Shown: positions 60,801-64,000 of the stretch, piece by piece
Layout: each line of letters begins with the position of its first letter
Position numbering within the stretch: position 1 is the stretch's first letter
NCBI RefSeq assembly: GCF_003573695.1
Contig: NC_039363.1
Coordinates: 159,428,406 to 159,492,405 of the forward strand
DNA from: Papaver somniferum
Taxonomy: Eukaryota; Streptophyta; Magnoliopsida; Ranunculales; Papaveraceae
DNA length: 64,000 bases
Direction: 5' to 3'
The notes under the pieces: model-generated
The model's database searches: none
What the model saw: only the letters and a program-made list of their open reading frames with translations
What the model was told of the DNA's origin: nothing
Translations under genes and position numbers: made by a program

Positions 60801-61019
60801 TTGTAGTAAAAGCTACAATGTTAATCTAATCCCGATGCTGCAAACGTAACATTTTTTGACTCAACTTCAGTGAATAGAAAGCTTATTATTATACAACTCG
60901 ATGCATGTTTCAGAATGTGTAATGCATCATTTCATGTTTCGCACTGACAAAACGACCGACTCTTATGCAAGTGTGTAACCATGACAATGCATCAATAAAA
61001 CTTGACTACTCAATATAGT
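60801..61019. other. Junction between RepHel N-terminus and inverted segment B
   Basis: AT-rich, with no clear frame. It probably holds decayed RepHel leader sequence. Confidence 0.4.
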
Positions 61020-61206
61020 AACCCCAAATTCCTCCATTTTCCACATAGAAGTCATTAGAATTCATCAAATCCAACCTTTTCGTTTTATCACCGACTTTCT
61101 CATACCTTTCGACATCATCTAATATTAAAATGCATGGGTCAGTTCTGCTATTAGTTCTGATCTCGTGTCTAAATTACTCACATATTTCCAATTTTAGTGC
61201 AATAAA
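61020..61206 (-). repeat. Segment B, inverted right copy
   Basis: Reverse complement of 49,498-49,700 with substitutions and small indels (for example GTAGTTTTTTTTTTATTG against ATAGTTTTTTATTG). Here it is joined directly to segment A with no MITE between them. Confidence 0.85.
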
Positions 61207-64000
61207 AAAACTATTGTATAAGAAAGTGAAGCACTCGATGGATATACAGTTAAAAGTAACAGAATCCCCGTTATCACGCCTTCTCAACATACATGGCCCC
61301 ATTACCATTATGTCACAAAACATTTCGCACTTCAAGCTTCTTATCTAACAAATTCAGAAATGTGATTAAATAATCCCAAAAAATAAGTCTACCATTGCAT
61401 TAGATTGTTGTACAACTGAGAAAATGGGTAAAAAAAGAATCAACTCATAATATTGTAACGATTAATGATGTCTGAATATACCGGTATCTAAAGCATATTC
61501 TTCTCCAAAGAAAAAAATATTGGTATATGTTCGATAGAAAATAATGTGTAGAGATAAAAGGTTTTATACATCTACACCTATGTCCACTATATACTGGTAT
61601 CTAAAGCATGTAAGGTTCTGGTTTACTCGAATAACTATGCTATCTATGGGAGTCGAACCCACAACTACATGGTTGAAACCATGCGCTCTGCCATTTGAGC
61701 TAAGACAGCAAGAAGAGAATGTACCTGACACCCTTTTTATACACACACATTTAACCATAACATTATGATCTTATAAGTATATACTTACCCTTTCTGAACC
61801 TCCATCATCCTCTCCAGCCATCTTCTATCTACTTAGTGAAACCCATAGTATGCACTGATTCATACACAACAACCCCTTCAGCTGCTAGACTGGTCTTAAC
61901 AAAATCGTAACCTTCATGTACATCAGAATTGTTTGTAAGATTTTTTATACATATGCAACTAATCTAATGTCTTCTGCTGGCAGTCTTCGACATGTTTTGG
62001 GAATCAGGTCAGTGCCCGAGTTTCCTAATAAGAGAATATGCCAAATATAGAAATTATGCTACAGATATTTATGGTGGAACTGAACTCGTTCACTATGACA
62101 AAGACGTCAGAATCTTTGATGCTAAAGAAATTATGATTATAAACCATGGAAAAAAAGAATATGCCACCCCCATAAAGTCGAGATAGATCGGACAAAAGCA
62201 GATTCACAAAAGTAAATTAAAAAAATCGGTGCAAATATCTATGGATAATTTATCTTACTTTAACTGCATCAACCCTTGTAGTATCATATATATGCAACTT
62301 GGCTACTAATTATATCATTTGTCTAAGATGACCACCTCCCGCTATCTGTCTGCAATGTGACATCAGGTTAGTATATCTCCACAAATTTAAGCAGTCAATA
62401 TACCCTGTTTTGTTTTATATGTCGACAAAATATGCATTGAAAACTTACATTGATAGTAAAGTATCTTCAATAACCTGAAGCAGAACAAACAGTAAAAGAA
62501 TAGACACCTTCTGGAATATTATCTAGAAGCTCTTGCAAGTATGTCGCAGTTTTTCACTATTTTCATTCGTTTCACTATGTTCTCTTTCATGCTTCATAAA
62601 CATAATTTCAATACTTGATCAGTATATCCTAAGTAGGATTATCAACAGTTGTTAGGATAACAATTCAATGCTTTTTCTCTTCCCTGAGTGCAACAATTGT
62701 TTAATTTTCTCTTCTTCATCTAAACAGAAAATAAGCCAAACGAAGAAGAAAAAAGGAAGCCAAAATCAGCAAAAGTATGATATATGGTAACAATGTAAAC
62801 CTCCAATTCCTTCAGTTCAATATCTAATTGCATGATAGGGTAATCAGAAGATAACCGGCCAGCTTTGCTCATTTGACTTCTGAAAAGACAAAGCTTCAAA
62901 GATATTTCCCTATATTGCTTTACCTATCAATCATACATGATACCAATATCATTTGTCATTTGATATGGCTCCATGCTTATGCTTACATTAAAGAAGGTTA
63001 AAGAAGATAAAATGCGTTGTAGCCTAACCTAAAACAAAGGCATAGTAATTCCAAAGGTAAATAAATGACACAACATCAGTGTTATAAATATGCCCAGAAG
63101 AAATTTAACATTGAACTCAAAAAAGTAAAAAGAAAGAACTCCAGAATTTTGAGAATACAAACCTGACCATGTCTACATCTGGTGTCTTATATTTCTCTTT
63201 ATGTAAACTACTATGTCATTAGTAATAGTCAAGTAGTATCATTAAACGGCTCAATGGCCCCACTTAACGATAAAAACAGATTGATCTGGATTGAAAAATA
63301 CAACCATACATTTATCAAACAAAACTATCGAAATTAATTTCTTCTTTCAGTGGAATCGTCTCTAAATTCTGATAAGTGATCTTGCCATTTTATACCCTCT
63401 CTAGACTCAAATTTCCAGTGATTTCACTAACTGAATATCAACCTGTTGTCCATGAACATCATACAATGTGATTGATCATAGATCAAAAAACTCCTGCTAA
63501 AGTTGAAAATTCACTTACGGAAACAGTTCACTTCCCAGAGACCTAAAATGACTAAAGGAAGGAACAAATATTACATTTCAAAGATGTGTCGATTTTAGCT
63601 TTCCCGAAACACATCCAATAGTATTGACCACGGTAGTCATTGATTTTTCATTAACCAACTACTGCGAACTACAACTCATAAGTTTATTAATGAAAGGAAC
63701 ACAGATTATTGATATTTAGTTCACCAACTACTGCGAACTACATAGTAAATTAAAACATCAACAAAAACCACTAATAAGTTTATTAATGAAAGGAACACAT
63801 ATTGATTAGGAAAATGTACCTACAACTTCGATGAAGATTTTGACCTGCATAATAACCATAAATAGCCGCCGCACTAATTCGTTGCATAATTAATCCCTAA
63901 ACAATCTATATAATACTCATCCGGACTCAGATGTGCTGCAGAAGCTGAAAACTCGTCATAAAACTTTTTATGTAACATATAAAAAAATAAACCCAAATCT
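61207..64000 (-). repeat. Long inverted repeat, right arm (segment A, inverted)
   Basis: Reverse-complement partner of 56,617-59,574. It runs to the window end without losing homology, so the true arm is longer. It contains copies of the exon-like pieces (62,801-62,879; 62,719 downward; 62,449-62,474) with more damage than in the left arm. Confidence 0.93.
61638..61709 (-). tRNA. tRNA-Lys-like sequence, probably a pseudogene (right arm)
   Basis: Inverted partner of the left-arm copy. The D stem here is intact (GCTC/GAGC) and box A matches TAGCTCAAATGG. The T stem has one change (CCCAT against CCCAC). It has the same 6-nt anticodon loop and no T-run terminator. Because both copies share the short loop, the loss predates the duplication. 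Confidence 0.6.

Noticed and set aside
59023..61768. ORFs reading GVEPTTTWLKPCALPF on the strand opposite the tRNA-like sequences
   Set aside because: This is the familiar false peptide from translating the antisense of a tRNA gene.
58583..62207. Paired 60-64 aa ORFs in both arms and on both strands (for example 58,604-58,798 and 61,992-62,186)
   Set aside because: Their conservation is explained by arm identity. The differences are mostly amino-acid changing, with no sign of coding constraint.

Overview
This is plant nuclear DNA, eudicot-like by its content. It holds a plant-type MED28 gene remnant, Stowaway- and hAT-like MITEs, a plant LINE with a DUF4283/zinc-knuckle ORF1 and a C-terminal RNase H, a Ty3-type LTR element with an initiator-Met primer site, and a plant Helitron RepHel. 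The species cannot be named from the sequence. I found no intact host protein gene.

Region 1 (1-41,916) is one continuous satellite array, all monomers in the same orientation. The monomer is about 337 bp, with a recurrent short variant of about 226 bp. The array is a mosaic: a near-identical 3,150-bp block repeated in tandem (2,637-9,324), trimeric higher-order units of about 1,013 bp (9.3-16.4 kb, with traces to 32 kb), a more diverged stretch (about 32.4-37.8 kb), and younger variants again (37.8-41.2 kb). A 10-N gap lies at 14,255.

Region 2 (41,917-45,591) holds a two-exon MED28-like pseudogene on the minus strand. It has a premature stop, and its 3' end is missing where the satellite begins 300 bp away. 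A short LTR retrotransposon derivative follows (415-bp 5' LTR, PBS, about 0.87 kb interior, truncated 3' LTR).

Region 3 (45,592 to beyond 61,000) is a nested mobile-element complex built on a minus-strand Helitron. The 3' LTR stops exactly at a Helitron-like 3' terminus. Degenerate RepHel coding appears in three pieces: a Rep-deleted copy (about 46.05-47.1 kb), a helicase half (about 47.25-49.23 kb, split by a hAT-like MITE), and an N-terminal/Rep half (about 59.84-60.8 kb). The helicase and Rep halves join in order if the 10.6 kb between two direct copies of a Stowaway-like MITE (49,235-49,497 and 59,575-59,837) is removed. That inserted segment carries a 5.1-kb LINE with a 15-bp target-site duplication, and a non-coding/exon-like segment A.

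Region 4 (61,020-64,000) is an inverted copy of segments B and A from inside the insert, here joined directly without the MITE. It gives a long inverted repeat (56,617-59,574 against 61,207-64,000) that runs past the window edge. Each arm carries a tRNA-Lys-like sequence and exon-like pieces of an unidentified gene. The most interesting reading is that the MITE-flanked segment is a circularly permuted copy of an A-MITE-B locus, as expected if a circular DNA integrated by homologous recombination at the MITE inside the Helitron.
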